A stretch of DNA of 64,000 nucleotides from Saprospiraceae bacterium. Its GTDB lineage: Bacteria > Bacteroidota > Bacteroidia > Chitinophagales > Saprospiraceae. Under the pieces are notes generated by a model. The model was not told the DNA's origin. It worked only from the letters and a program-made list of their open reading frames with translations, and did not search any database. Made by a program: the position numbers and the translations under genes. Shown here piece by piece: positions 25,919 to 34,107 of the stretch. The DNA is taken from contig JALSGS010000053.1 in the NCBI GenBank assembly GCA_026982695.1, positions 124,001 to 188,000 of the forward strand, written 5' to 3'. The first letter of the stretch is position 1, and each line of letters starts with the position of its first letter.

Positions 25919-26530
25919 ATGGCACATAAGAAAGGTGTAGGTAGTACAGATAATGGCCGCGATTCCCATAGCAAACGATTGGGTGTGAAACTGTTTGGCG
26001 GTCAAGTGGCTCGCCCTGGCAACATCATCGTGCGCCAACGTGGCACGAAATATCATCCGGGCAAAAACGTCTACATGGGGAAAGACTTCACGATCCATGC
26101 AGCTATAGAAGGCGTAGTTACCTTCAAGCGCGGCCGCAAAAACCGCACGTTTATTCACGTATTGCCCTTGGAAGAAGTAGCCGAAGTAGCTGCCCCCGCA
26201 GCAGTAGCACGCCAGGCCAAAGCCCGTAAAACTCCAGAACAAACTACAACGAGTAGTAAGACGCAAAAGGAGTCGCCAGCTGACGATCTGCGCAAAATTG
26301 AGGGCATAGGCCCTAAAATTGCTTCATTGCTCGTAGAGGCGGGTATTGACACTTTTGCTAAGCTAGCTGCTACCGATGCAGACAAAATCCGTGAAATTCT
26401 CGAAGCTGCTGGTAGCCGTTACAAAGTACACGACCCCACTACCTGGCCACAACAGGCTGCACTAGCTGCTGAAGGCAAGTGGGAGGCGTTAGCCGAGCTT
26501 CAGGATAAACTAAAAGGAGGGAGGCAGTAG
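25919..26530 (+). CDS. rpmA: Ribosomal protein L27 fused to a C-terminal helix-hairpin-helix domain
   Basis: 203 residues against about 85 for ordinary L27. Residues 1-85 are standard L27 ([20 protein letters not shown], later [20 protein letters not shown]). Residues 86-120 form an Ala/Lys/Thr-rich flexible linker. Residues 121-203 form a domain with [20 protein letters not shown], a helix-hairpin-helix, ending in [17 protein letters not shown] and [10 protein letters not shown]. The same domain is, as far as I recall, appended to L21 in many Bacteroidota. The base composition is continuous and there is no stop or frameshift at the junction, so the fusion looks real. Its role on the ribosome is unknown. 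Confidence 0.93.
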   Translation: MAHKKGVGSTDNGRDSHSKRLGVKLFGGQVARPGNIIVRQRGTKYHPGKNVYMGKDFTIHAAIEGVVTFKRGRKNRTFIHVLPLEEVAEVAAPAAVARQAKARKTPEQTTTSSKTQKESPADDLRKIEGIGPKIASLLVEAGIDTFAKLAATDADKIREILEAAGSRYKVHDPTTWPQQAALAAEGKWEALAELQDKLKGGRQ

Positions 26531-26568
26531 CACTGCGCTTTTCGCTTTTATTCCACACCTATCCAAAG

Positions 26569-26609
26569 AGGCATCTACTCATCATACCACTGACGGAGAG
26601 TAGATGCCT
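26569..26609. terminator. Hairpin between convergent rpmA and batE
   Basis: AGGCATCTACTC (26569-26580) and GAGTAGATGCCT (26598-26609) form a perfect 12-bp stem with a 17-nt loop. T content on either side is modest, but the position between convergent genes fits a shared terminator. Confidence 0.7.
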
Positions 26610-26650
26610 TCACTCTCCTGTTATGTATAACCAATATCCCTTTCCCCACA

Positions 26651-27424
26651 CTACTCCAAATGGTGCAGATCCAACACACTCACAAACTCTACATCGCCAA
26701 CCCACACCCAGCCTTCACGGCCATCTGGCAACACGACTTTAAGCCAATCGCTAATGCGGTCGATGCGCTGCAACTCCACACCTGATGCCAAAGTACTTAC
26801 TGGTGGTGCATCTTCACTAGCTCCTTTCCGTGCCGTCGTTTCCTGAAGCACCACTACCTGAGGATGATTTCTTTCTAGGCTTGCTCGAGTAACGCCCAAC
26901 GCAATGGATATTGCCACTAAAAAAAGCGCAAACACTGCAAGGCGTGCCCACCATCTGTGCCTTTTGCGAAACCACAACCAACCAAAAACGACACTACCCC
27001 ATGCCCATAAAATGCACCACACAGCCCACACATCTGAGGAAAAGCAGTTGGCCCACGCTTGCCACCAACGCAAAAGAAAAAAAGGTGACAGCGGCGGATG
27101 CTCATAAGCTACACGCTGACGTGCTACATTGAGATTGTGCACTATCCGCTTGTCCCAAGGTGCCCATAGCTGTGCCCTGCGCAAATACAGCACAGCCCGC
27201 CCTATATCATCCTGCATTAAATAAGCTGTACCCAAGTTGTAGTACAGCTCAGCCGACCACCACCCCTGGCGCTCTAATGAGTCGAGCAAATGCACTGCCT
27301 CACCCACTGCACCTTGATCCAATAAGCGAATAGCACGTTGCCACATGGTATCAGGAAGAACATTCGTAGCAGGTAAGGCCGATATCCATAGGCTCAGACC
27401 TAAGGCCCAAAAATACCACCTCAT
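26651..27424 (-). CDS. BatE-like protein (TPR, membrane, SH3-like domain)
   Basis: 257 residues: signal or TM segment (1-19), a TPR pair (about 28-100, LLDQGAVGEAVHLLDSLE and ELYYNLGTAYLMQDDIGRAV), two transmembrane helices (about 125-150 and 158-180) and a C-terminal SH3-like domain (about 205-250, VELQRIDRISDWLKVVLPDG then REGWVWVGDVE). This is the architecture of BatE of the Bacteroides aerotolerance locus. Here the batA-D genes are absent and the neighbour upstream is the OstA-like gene, with which it overlaps by 4 nt (ATGA), showing translational coupling. Its role may thus be in envelope biogenesis. Confidence 0.8.
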   Translation of the reverse strand: MRWYFWALGLSLWISALPATNVLPDTMWQRAIRLLDQGAVGEAVHLLDSLERQGWWSAELYYNLGTAYLMQDDIGRAVLYLRRAQLWAPWDKRIVHNLNVARQRVAYEHPPLSPFFLLRWWQAWANCFSSDVWAVWCILWAWGSVVFGWLWFRKRHRWWARLAVFALFLVAISIALGVTRASLERNHPQVVVLQETTARKGASEDAPPVSTLASGVELQRIDRISDWLKVVLPDGREGWVWVGDVEFVSVLDLHHLE

Positions 27425-29241
27425 CTTTCCGTGTTTTTGGGAATAAACAGATCTTCAACCGATTGGGGCCTGCTGTGATAGTGCCATTGAAAACCTCTCA
27501 GTTTCAGCGACTGGTGATCAGCTTGTTGCATCGGCAATACTTCCATCTCTGGAGCTCCAAGAAAGCGAATAGCTTCTACTTCATTACGGTCAAAGTTAAG
27601 CCACATCTCGCTACACACTGTCTTGTTCACACCTATATAGGCCTCCTCTTCATCGAGCATGTAGTAAATAGCTGTGGCATTGCCCTGTACATGCAGACGT
27701 GCCAAATCTTCCCCTGTAAAGAAGGCCTTAATCTGCCGGCCAAATATCTGATTGAAGAATAGCTCGTCTTTTGTGTTTAATATCAAAGCATTAGGCCTAA
27801 GCACCATCCAATCGATCGCCTCACCAGTCATATGCATCCACATCGTATCAGCTGTAAACTGTGTGGTATCTGCCCACAAGATGGGCTGACCATAAAAACT
27901 AAAAAGCGAGTCGCCGCTAAAATAGGACAAGCTGTCGCAGAGGGCTTGCAAGTCCGATTTATACACACGTACATCGTACCAAGCCGATACAAAGCGATTA
28001 CTATCTTGGCTGAGACTATCAGTTGGTTGCCACGACATGAGCGTATCTGCTGTCAGAAAAAGCGAATCACTCTCCCACACAGCAATAAACAGTGGGCGTC
28101 CCTTTGTGCCCCCACTAGCTTTAAAAAAACCAGCGTGCTGATTATACTGCGCCTCTTCGCATAAGATAGTCCAACCGGCTGCCGTATCTTGCCATATCAC
28201 CTCGCCTTTAGCTATGCCCAAGCCTCTCTCATCCACGTACTCGATAGCCAAGGCTTCCAGGCGTCGACCCTCGTTCCACACTACCGTATGCCCGCGAGTG
28301 GTATAAGTTTGTGTTTGCCCAAAAAACGTTACGGTATCGCTGCGAATCGAGCGGCCAGGTTCGAGAATAACTACTTGCCCCTTTAGCGTTGAAAGCTTTG
28401 TCTGCTCCTCGTATTGGATGTGGTCCGCACGGATTAATCGATCATGCTCTTTAATGCGGGCATGCCCCACCAACTCAACCTGACCTTGCGCAGCGTGATA
28501 AAAAATTGAATCGGCTATACCCTGCTGTGCACCGCGCACATATTGCGGGCTACCCGTAAAAGCACCCTTTCGACTCTGGATATCAAACCAACCCGATTCG
28601 CAATACAACAAAACAGTATCTACGCGTAACAAGGTAGGCCCCAAAAACTCAACCCGACGCGCACTGGGCAAAAATTTAAGTGTATCCGCATGAAGTTCAA
28701 ACTGAGCACCTACTACTTTCACACTATCCTTGAAGTAAATGGCATCTTCATCCAAGTAGTAATACCCCCGCTCGCTACGCAAATAAGTCGAATCATTGGT
28801 CAGCAAAGCCCTAGAGGCATAATAGGCTAAGTTGCGCTGGAAGTCATAGTCGAGCCGATCTGTAAAGAGCGTTTGATCACCTCGCTGTAACACTACGCGC
28901 CCAAACAAGTGGCCCTGCCGCATCAAACCCGAATATTCCAGTGAGTCGGAAAAGATGAGTAGACTGTCGCCATGTTCGATTTGCACCTGCCCCCAGGCAC
29001 TAAGGGCATGTCCGTTGCGCAATCGCGCGGAGTCGCACAACATACGCGTACTGTCGTGGCGCAATACGACATTACCACTAAGCACCATGATGGTGTCGGA
29101 GCCTTCTTTTTGATACAAAAACTCATCTGACCACTCTATCTGGACTTCAGCACTCGCAGAGTCAGCAGCAATCTGCTGAGCATATATCACACCACTGCAC
29201 AACAAGCCCATAAGGAGCATCCAATAGCGCAAATCGTTCAT
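27421..29241 (-). CDS. OstA-like protein (LptA/LptD-type, LPS transport)
   Basis: 606 residues from ATG 29241. A signal peptide (hydrophobic 8-20, ending IYAQQ) is followed by many short beta repeats with the Asp-Ser/Thr pattern of OstA domains, for example GNVVLRHDSTRMLCDSARLR, GQVQIEHGDSLLIFSDSLEY and GHARIKEHDRLIRADHIQY. The family carries lipopolysaccharide through the periplasm to the outer membrane. The length and repeat number fit the large Bacteroidota OstA-like proteins. It overlaps batE by the ATGA junction at 27421-27424. It lies 60 bp downstream of the oxidase gene at 29302 and on the same strand, so an operon is possible. Confidence 0.85.
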   Translation of the reverse strand: MNDLRYWMLLMGLLCSGVIYAQQIAADSASAEVQIEWSDEFLYQKEGSDTIMVLSGNVVLRHDSTRMLCDSARLRNGHALSAWGQVQIEHGDSLLIFSDSLEYSGLMRQGHLFGRVVLQRGDQTLFTDRLDYDFQRNLAYYASRALLTNDSTYLRSERGYYYLDEDAIYFKDSVKVVGAQFELHADTLKFLPSARRVEFLGPTLLRVDTVLLYCESGWFDIQSRKGAFTGSPQYVRGAQQGIADSIFYHAAQGQVELVGHARIKEHDRLIRADHIQYEEQTKLSTLKGQVVILEPGRSIRSDTVTFFGQTQTYTTRGHTVVWNEGRRLEALAIEYVDERGLGIAKGEVIWQDTAAGWTILCEEAQYNQHAGFFKASGGTKGRPLFIAVWESDSLFLTADTLMSWQPTDSLSQDSNRFVSAWYDVRVYKSDLQALCDSLSYFSGDSLFSFYGQPILWADTTQFTADTMWMHMTGEAIDWMVLRPNALILNTKDELFFNQIFGRQIKAFFTGEDLARLHVQGNATAIYYMLDEEEAYIGVNKTVCSEMWLNFDRNEVEAIRFLGAPEMEVLPMQQADHQSLKLRGFQWHYHSRPQSVEDLFIPKNTER

Positions 29242-29301
29242 CTCACTAAACCTGCTTGATTGATGCCTTACGGCAAATGACACAACAACAATTGTCCCCA
29301 C

Positions 29302-30453
29302 TCAAAGTGCCTCATGCACCATAACTGCTGCCTCTTGTCCTATCAAAGACCCAATAGCTACTCCCATTCCCCCCAGGCGTACCGCTACATGCATGCGGGG
29401 GCTAAGGCTTCGCACAATAGGACTTTTGGAAGCGCCCACCCCCATGATGCCACTCCACCAATAAGCTGGCTGGGCCATTCCATTGGGCAGCACCACTTCA
29501 CGCAACATGCTGAGCAAAAACGAGCGAATGCGCTGAGTAGTACCTAGCTCATCAGTACATTCCTCCTCAAAATCCAAATGACGCCCACCGCCTAGCAAGA
29601 TGCGGCCATCTACATTTCGAAAGTACACATACCCCTTACAATAGTGAAAAGCAGCATCAAAAGGCAAAGCTGGTACGGGCTGTGTGATAAGCACCTGGTT
29701 GCGGGCAGGCTGTACGTCCAGCTGTGGCAACAACCTACGTGCAAAGCCATTGACAGTACACAATACATGCTTGGCGCTAAAAGTATAGCCCACTTGCGTG
29801 TGGACGCATACTTCTCGATCTTTTTCCTCCCATGCTCCCACCTCCACACCATACAGCAAATTAGCACCTCGCATCCGCGCTAAGTCCATCAGTGCATGCA
29901 TCATTGCCCCCGTATCTATCAATCCTTCTCCTTCGGTACGAATCAAATGTGCCACACGCCTAAAACCAAAAGCATCGATGCGATCATCAGCCACTTGCCA
30001 CGTAGAGGATATGCCGCTAATGGCTTGCATCTTTTGGTTGAAGACCTCCATATACGCACAGCAAGTTTCAAAGGTGTCTTCATCACGCTGTATCTCAAAC
30101 AGTTCATAACCACCCGTTGGACGGAAGCCTATGCGTCTGTCACCCAAACGATGGCGCAACAATTGTAAGCCCTGCCAACGGCGTGCGACCAACTGCCAAG
30201 CAGCTTCAGATCCCATCTGTGCTATATCGTCGAGTAGCTCGGTCATGCTCCCAAAGCAGGCAAAACCCGCATTGCGCGTACTGGCCCCTATGGGCAGAAA
30301 GCCACGATCCAATACGGTCACTTTCAATTGGGGGGCCATGTCTAAAAGCGAAATCGCAGCACTGAGTCCTGTAATACCTCCCCCTACAATCAACACATCG
30401 CAAGGATATAAGAAAGCAGCGCGCTCCCAATAACTCCAATCCATTGTATGCAC
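29302..30453 (-). CDS. FAD-dependent oxidoreductase (DadA/GlpD-like)
   Basis: 383 residues of the DAO family (D-amino-acid oxidase and glycine/sarcosine oxidase relatives). The N-terminal FAD motif is DVLIVGGGITGLSAAISLL (about 19-37), followed by GASTRNAGFACFGS. The C-terminal part has YFRNVDGRILLGGGRH, WWSGIMGVGASKSPIVRSL and VRLGGMGVAIGSLIG. The substrate cannot be deduced. Start is the ATG at 30453 or 30444. It is divergent from the DUF4293 gene across about 160 bp. Confidence 0.88.
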   Translation of the reverse strand: MHTMDWSYWERAAFLYPCDVLIVGGGITGLSAAISLLDMAPQLKVTVLDRGFLPIGASTRNAGFACFGSMTELLDDIAQMGSEAAWQLVARRWQGLQLLRHRLGDRRIGFRPTGGYELFEIQRDEDTFETCCAYMEVFNQKMQAISGISSTWQVADDRIDAFGFRRVAHLIRTEGEGLIDTGAMMHALMDLARMRGANLLYGVEVGAWEEKDREVCVHTQVGYTFSAKHVLCTVNGFARRLLPQLDVQPARNQVLITQPVPALPFDAAFHYCKGYVYFRNVDGRILLGGGRHLDFEEECTDELGTTQRIRSFLLSMLREVVLPNGMAQPAYWWSGIMGVGASKSPIVRSLSPRMHVAVRLGGMGVAIGSLIGQEAAVMVHEAL

Positions 30454-30576
30454 TTTGAGTTGTAGTTTTTTGCTTTTTAATATATAATTATACGATGTAC
30501 AAATTGGGAAAGCGCCTAAAGTTAGTAGCCTAATAAAATGATTGTACTACTTATCACAGCTGCTGTCTTTTGAGTT

Positions 30577-30584
30577 TATCTTTG
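30577..30584 (+). promoter_or_regulatory. Putative promoter of the DUF4293 gene
   Basis: TATCTTTG matches TAnnTTTG exactly and would start transcription about 25 nt before the ATG at 30617. No TTG at -33. Confidence 0.6.
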
Positions 30585-30616
30585 TCGGCCTATTTGTTCA
30601 CAAAAAAAGCTTGCCC

Positions 30617-31057
30617 ATGATTCAACGGATTCAAACACTCTACCTCTTAGCAGCTGCTGTGGCCACAGCAGTGACCATATGGCTACCTTTGGCTACTACC
30701 GATGAACCCATGAGTAGTAGTGCACTTTTCGCCGATAGCCAATTCACAGCTACCGACCACCCTGCCTTGGTGGGCTTATTGGGATTGGCATCACTTGCCT
30801 CGCTGATTACCATATTTTTATACCGCAATCGTCCCTTGCAATTGCGCCTCAGTGTGGTGAGCATGTTAGCTACGATCTTGGCATTGATCATTGCAATGGC
30901 ACTCTATCTGAACGAGGCTCGTAGCCTCACCGACCTCAACACTAAAGAAGGCTGGGGCATTGCACTACCCGTCTTGGCCATCGTCTTATGGGCCATGGCC
31001 CAGCGCCGCATCCGAAAAGATGAAGCTTTGGTGCGTGCTATGGACCGGCTGCGCTAA
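30617..31057 (+). CDS. DUF4293 family membrane protein
   Basis: A 146-residue protein starting MIQRIQTLYLLAAAVATAVT, the diagnostic N terminus of the family. Four predicted helices: about 7-22, 50-66, 79-98 and 112-128. A polar Ser/Asp-rich loop lies between helices 1 and 2. It ends in a basic tail (AQRRIRKDEALVRAMDRLR). This family is specific to Bacteroidota and its role is unknown. It is followed by a strong terminator. Confidence 0.85.
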   Translation: MIQRIQTLYLLAAAVATAVTIWLPLATTDEPMSSSALFADSQFTATDHPALVGLLGLASLASLITIFLYRNRPLQLRLSVVSMLATILALIIAMALYLNEARSLTDLNTKEGWGIALPVLAIVLWAMAQRRIRKDEALVRAMDRLR

Positions 31058-31101
31058 AAGTGAGCTGTCCAATCATACAGTGCGACTTATTTCGAAAAGC
31101 G

Positions 31102-31142
31102 AAAAAGCGCGTGCGGAGGCTTTTACCCCGAACGCGCTTTTT
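31102..31142. terminator. Bidirectional terminator between DUF4293 gene and exbD
   Basis: AAAAAGCGCGT (31102-31112) and ACGCGCTTTTT (31132-31142) form a perfect 11-bp stem. T-rich arms serve both strands, as expected between convergent genes. Confidence 0.88.
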
Positions 31143-31175
31143 ATCACCAAGCAAGTTGCTACTACTCTCGATGAC

Positions 31176-31643
31176 TTACTCGACCTTAGGACGGGCCGAA
31201 TAGTTGACGAGCAACTGACCAGATTTGCGCAGCTTGGTCTTCACATCCGTGACAATGCCCATTGTCACATCACCATCTACGCGCAGCGAAGTAGTGATGC
31301 GCCCATGCTGGCTCTCTGGCACCGTGAGTTTGTGCTTTTCAATAAAAAGCGGAATATCCTCAAGAGTAGCAAACTTGTCACCTAGCTGAAGGCGAGGCGA
31401 GGTGCCATAGACAGCTTGGTATTTTTTCAATGGCCGCCCAATATACATGTAATGCACCAGCGACTTTTGCTCCAGCTTGTCCAGCTCGGTAGCCTCCGGC
31501 ACAATGACGCGCACCATCAACTCGGAGTCGCGCAACACCGTCACCACCATAAAGAAGAACAACAACATGAAGATGATGTCGGGTAGCGAAGCCGTAGAGA
31601 TGGCAGGCGTTGTTTTGCCCCTCTTTTTTTTAAACTTGGCCAT
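31176..31643 (-). CDS. ExbD/TolR-family biopolymer transport protein (second copy)
   Basis: 155 residues with a basic cytoplasmic N terminus (MAKFKKKRGKTTPAIS), one transmembrane helix at about 20-38 with the conserved Asp in SLPDIIFMLLFFFMVV, and a periplasmic domain. It is a proton-channel partner in the TonB-ExbBD motor. It is the last gene of the ExbB operon. Having two different ExbD proteins in tandem is common in Bacteroidota. The periplasmic domain has an unusual segment (KSLVHYMYIGRPLKKYQAVY) not shared by the other ExbD here. Confidence 0.9.
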   Translation of the reverse strand: MAKFKKKRGKTTPAISTASLPDIIFMLLFFFMVVTVLRDSELMVRVIVPEATELDKLEQKSLVHYMYIGRPLKKYQAVYGTSPRLQLGDKFATLEDIPLFIEKHKLTVPESQHGRITTSLRVDGDVTMGIVTDVKTKLRKSGQLLVNYSARPKVE

Positions 31644-31710
31644 AACGAGCGTTTTAAAAAATCAAATGGAGTTATACAAAATGCCTGTAAATGATTCATT
31701 CAGAGCATCA

Positions 31711-32268
31711 CTATTGCTCCTCACCATAATTTGTAGGCTCGGCCTCAGACAGAACGAAGGGGATCTTCTTCTTGATCGCCTTACGCATAGCCAAAGGCAA
31801 ATCCTCACTATACGGCACGCCATACATCTTACGGCATTCCTCATCCCATAGTTCATTATAGGCTGCCTTCAACTCATTGTACACCTGTAGGTAAGTCTTG
31901 TAGTTGGTACCTCGGTCGTTCTTGAGCGAGATGATGGCCTTGGTGGGCTTTTCTGCCAAATCTGGCCGGTTGTTGGGGTTCATAATGAACTCCTTAGCCC
32001 GATCCTTCAGCTCATCGAGCTTAGCCAGCTCGCCACGCACCAATAACTGGTTTTGAGCATTGACCAACACGCTGAACACATTGCGCTCCTTGAGCCTCTG
32101 GATATCGGGTTCCTCATCCGACCAAGGTGGCAATTTCACCCTGATGCCTTTGTCTACATCGATTGTGGTTGTCACTAAAAAGAAGATGAGTAGCAGAAAA
32201 GCAATGTCGGCCATTGAGCCTGCATTGATTTCCGTAGAGACCTTGTCCCGTGCTTTACTCTTTGCCAT
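31711..32268 (-). CDS. ExbD/TolR-family biopolymer transport protein (first copy)
   Basis: 185 residues. The N-terminal helix (about 19-37) has the conserved Asp in SMADIAFLLLIFFLVTT, the proton-translocating residue. The periplasmic region is longer than that of the downstream ExbD and ends with a Glu-rich tail. It lies 8 bp after the gene for the 156-residue membrane protein and 67 bp before the second exbD, so the four genes form one operon. Confidence 0.92.
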   Translation of the reverse strand: MAKSKARDKVSTEINAGSMADIAFLLLIFFLVTTTIDVDKGIRVKLPPWSDEEPDIQRLKERNVFSVLVNAQNQLLVRGELAKLDELKDRAKEFIMNPNNRPDLAEKPTKAIISLKNDRGTNYKTYLQVYNELKAAYNELWDEECRKMYGVPYSEDLPLAMRKAIKKKIPFVLSEAEPTNYGEEQ

Positions 32269-32276
32269 GAGTCAAA

Positions 32277-32747
32277 TTATTTAAAGAAGTTGCGCACTTC
32301 GGATAGCACTACAGCCACTGCTGCCAAGCCTGCCATCACCAGTGCGGTGGTCAAAGCGCCAGAAATAGTAGCACTTTGCTCGGGCGTCACGTTAAACTCA
32401 CGGGCCGTTTCAGCAAGGCTGCCTGCATCTGGAGCTGCCATAGTACGCGAAACAAAGAATATGGCCACCAATAGCCCTACGCCAATAATGCCCTTGAGCG
32501 AGCCTTTGGGGTTGTCCACCACATGATAGATCCCAAACAGGATGGCCACGCCAGCACACAACACTGTCAATACAATGGCTGCATAAAGACCGAAGTTAAA
32601 TATGTCCGACGTCTTTTGCTGTTCCTGAGGCAAGAGGCTGAACTCTTCTAATCCATTCATCACGTTGCCAAAGAAGATGAGGATGAGCAACAGCCCCAAG
32701 CCAAAGGCCACAGCCTGACCATGTTTTATCAAAAAGTTATACATCAT
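32277..32747 (-). CDS. Membrane protein of the ExbB-ExbD operon, function unknown
   Basis: 156 residues with four predicted helices: about 12-30, 50-75, 84-103 and 128-148. The start MMYNFLIKHGQAVAFGLGLL is typical of a small protein that sits between ExbB and ExbD in many Bacteroidota. No known domain is recognised. Its constant position suggests a role in assembling or regulating the motor. The gap to exbB is only 21 bp. Confidence 0.82.
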   Translation of the reverse strand: MMYNFLIKHGQAVAFGLGLLLILIFFGNVMNGLEEFSLLPQEQQKTSDIFNFGLYAAIVLTVLCAGVAILFGIYHVVDNPKGSLKGIIGVGLLVAIFFVSRTMAAPDAGSLAETAREFNVTPEQSATISGALTTALVMAGLAAVAVVLSEVRNFFK

Positions 32748-32768
32748 TGGTTTCTTTTTGTTTAAAGC

Positions 32769-33629
32769 TTACTTCTTGAGCATACCGCTGTCGATCAAGA
32801 TGTCGATCAGGGCAATCGAGGCTTCCTCCATCTTCTGCGTAATGCCATCGATTTTGGAGACGATATAGTTGTAGAAAATTTGGAGAATAATGGCGACAAT
32901 CAGACCGAATACCGTAGTAAGCAGGGCCACCTTGATACCACCGGCCACTACAGAAGGCGACAAGTCACCTACAGCCTCAATGCGGTCAAAGGCTTGAATC
33001 ATACCAATCACCGTACCCATAAAACCGAGCATCGGGGCAATGGCAATAAATAGAGAAATCCAAACGAGCCCTTTCTCCAACAAACCCATTTGCACACTGC
33101 CGTACGATACAATAGCCTTTTCTACAGCTTCAGCACCCTTATTGACATGCTTGAGGCCTTCATACAGAATGGCTGCTGTGGGGCCAGGCGTAGCCTTGCA
33201 CACTTCCATGGCACCTTCCAAGTCACCTTCTCTGAGGTGTTCGTCAATGCGCGCCAAGAGCTTGTCCGTATTGGTAGTTGCAATGTTCAAAGTAATAATG
33301 CGCTCAATACAGAAAGCCAGACCCAAAATCAAACACAACAACACAAGGCTCATAAAGCGCCAGTCGCCTTCAATGAACTTCTCTTTGAGCACCTGAAAGC
33401 CTGTAGGCTCTTCGCTGGCACGCTCATCAGCGGGAGCAGCTGCTGGTACTTCTGCTGCTTGTTCTCCTTCCTGGACAGCAGCAGCTGTAGTGTCTGAGTT
33501 TACAGCTTGTGCATCATCTGCGGCAGCTTCCTCAGTCTGTTCAGGCTGGTTTTCGTCTTGTGCGTATGCGTCGTTGACCTGGAATACCGCGAGGCCAAAC
33601 ACCAGCATCAGAGCTAACAATTTTCGCAT
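32769..33629 (-). CDS. ExbB/TolQ/MotA-family proton channel protein
   Basis: 286 residues. A signal peptide (1-23, ending NDAYAQ) and an acidic, Ala/Glu/Pro-rich periplasmic linker (24-75) precede three helices at about 92-112, 186-208 and 222-250. The family's pore segments are seen: LVWISLFIAIAPMLGFMGTVIGMIQAF and VAGGIKVALLTTVFGLIVAI. It uses the proton gradient to drive the TonB system, most likely to power receptors like that at 54870. The acidic linker is unusual for E. coli ExbB but common in this phylum. Confidence 0.93.
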   Translation of the reverse strand: MRKLLALMLVFGLAVFQVNDAYAQDENQPEQTEEAAADDAQAVNSDTTAAAVQEGEQAAEVPAAAPADERASEEPTGFQVLKEKFIEGDWRFMSLVLLCLILGLAFCIERIITLNIATTNTDKLLARIDEHLREGDLEGAMEVCKATPGPTAAILYEGLKHVNKGAEAVEKAIVSYGSVQMGLLEKGLVWISLFIAIAPMLGFMGTVIGMIQAFDRIEAVGDLSPSVVAGGIKVALLTTVFGLIVAIILQIFYNYIVSKIDGITQKMEEASIALIDILIDSGMLKK

Positions 33630-33672
33630 AGTCAGGAAAATTTAATTTGTGAATAGTTGGTCTTTCAAAAAA

Positions 33673-33765
33673 TGGCGGAGAGAGCGGGATTCGAACCCGC
33701 GATCCCGGTCTTCCCGGGATACACGCTTTCCAGGCGTGCGCCTTCGACCACTCGGCCACCTCTCC
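33673..33765 (-). tRNA. tRNA-Ser(GGA)
   Basis: Minus-strand cloverleaf. The acceptor stem is GGAGAGG with TCTCTCC, the D arm is GCCGAGTGGTCGAAGGC, and the anticodon stem is CACGC/GCGTG with the loop CTGGAAA (anticodon GGA). A long variable arm (ATCCCGG/CCGGGAT) marks it as a class II tRNA. The T arm is GCGGG TTCGAAT CCCGC. A discriminator G and an encoded CCA complete it (CCA at 33673-33675). Confidence 0.97.
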
Positions 33766-33901
33766 GTATGCAATGCAAAAAATAGCTTTTAAGGCCTAAC
33801 TGGTAAAAGGGAAGTCCCTTGAATGTATGCGATCTCGACTCCAAAATTAACAATCCCAGCATGCATTCATGCCTGGTCATTTATTTGATTTTGGCTCGGG
33901 G

Positions 33902-33909
33902 CAAAAATA
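33902..33909 (-). promoter_or_regulatory. Putative -7 box upstream of tRNA-Ser
   Basis: TATTTTTG matches TAnnTTTG. The only upstream TTG is 24 nt away, which is long. Transcripts from here would reach the tRNA after about 130 nt. Confidence 0.45.
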
Positions 33910-33945
33910 GGTACCTCAACACGTATTTGCCGACAAAAAGGGTGA

Positions 33946-34002
33946 CAAAAATTACCTTCTTCCTGAAATTATCCAAATAATCAATGGATACAAGAAAGAA
34001 GG
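33946..34002 (-). terminator. Terminator-like hairpin of the candidate small RNA
   Basis: A 10-bp outer stem (one wobble) plus a 6-bp inner stem, then TAATTTTT on the minus strand. Confidence 0.65.
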
Positions 34003-34055
34003 CCCCATTTTTTATCCTCATCTGATGCAATAAAGAACCTTTTTGGCGTTAGAAT
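33946..34055 (-). ncRNA. Candidate small RNA or micropeptide transcript
   Basis: The promoter at 34061-34090 would start a transcript near 34055. It ends at the hairpin between 34002 and 33955: CCTTCTTTCT pairs with AGGAAGAAGG over 10 bp including one wobble, with an inner TATCCA/TGGATA stem. TAATTTTTG follows. Inside, ATG at 34008 opens an 18-codon ORF ending in TAA at 33952-33954, with AGGA 7 nt before it. The peptide MGPSFLYPLIIWIISGRR is hydrophobic with a basic end. It could be a micropeptide, a leader or chance. Confidence 0.4.
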
Positions 34056-34060
34056 CGGGG

Positions 34061-34090
34061 CAAAAATATTCCTTTTCAGACGCTGCCCAA
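34061..34090 (-). promoter_or_regulatory. Strong consensus promoter downstream of tatD
   Basis: TTG (34090-34088), 19-nt spacer, TATTTTTG (34068-34061) on the minus strand. It matches the Bacteroidota consensus but does not precede an annotated protein gene. Confidence 0.65.
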
Positions 34091-34107
34091 GCACAATTTT
34101 ACTTTTT

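Larger units (their letters stand above)
33766..34107. other. Intergenic region between tRNA-Ser and tatD
   Basis: No ordinary gene is seen. On the minus strand it holds two copies of the 14-mer TATTTTTGCCCCGA (34068-34055 and 33909-33896), each with a perfect -7 box. A candidate small RNA lies between them. Confidence 0.6.

Noticed and set aside
33541-33880. Two minus-strand ORFs running through the tRNA
   Set aside because: They contain the whole tRNA-Ser gene, whose cloverleaf is certain; one also overlaps the start of exbB.
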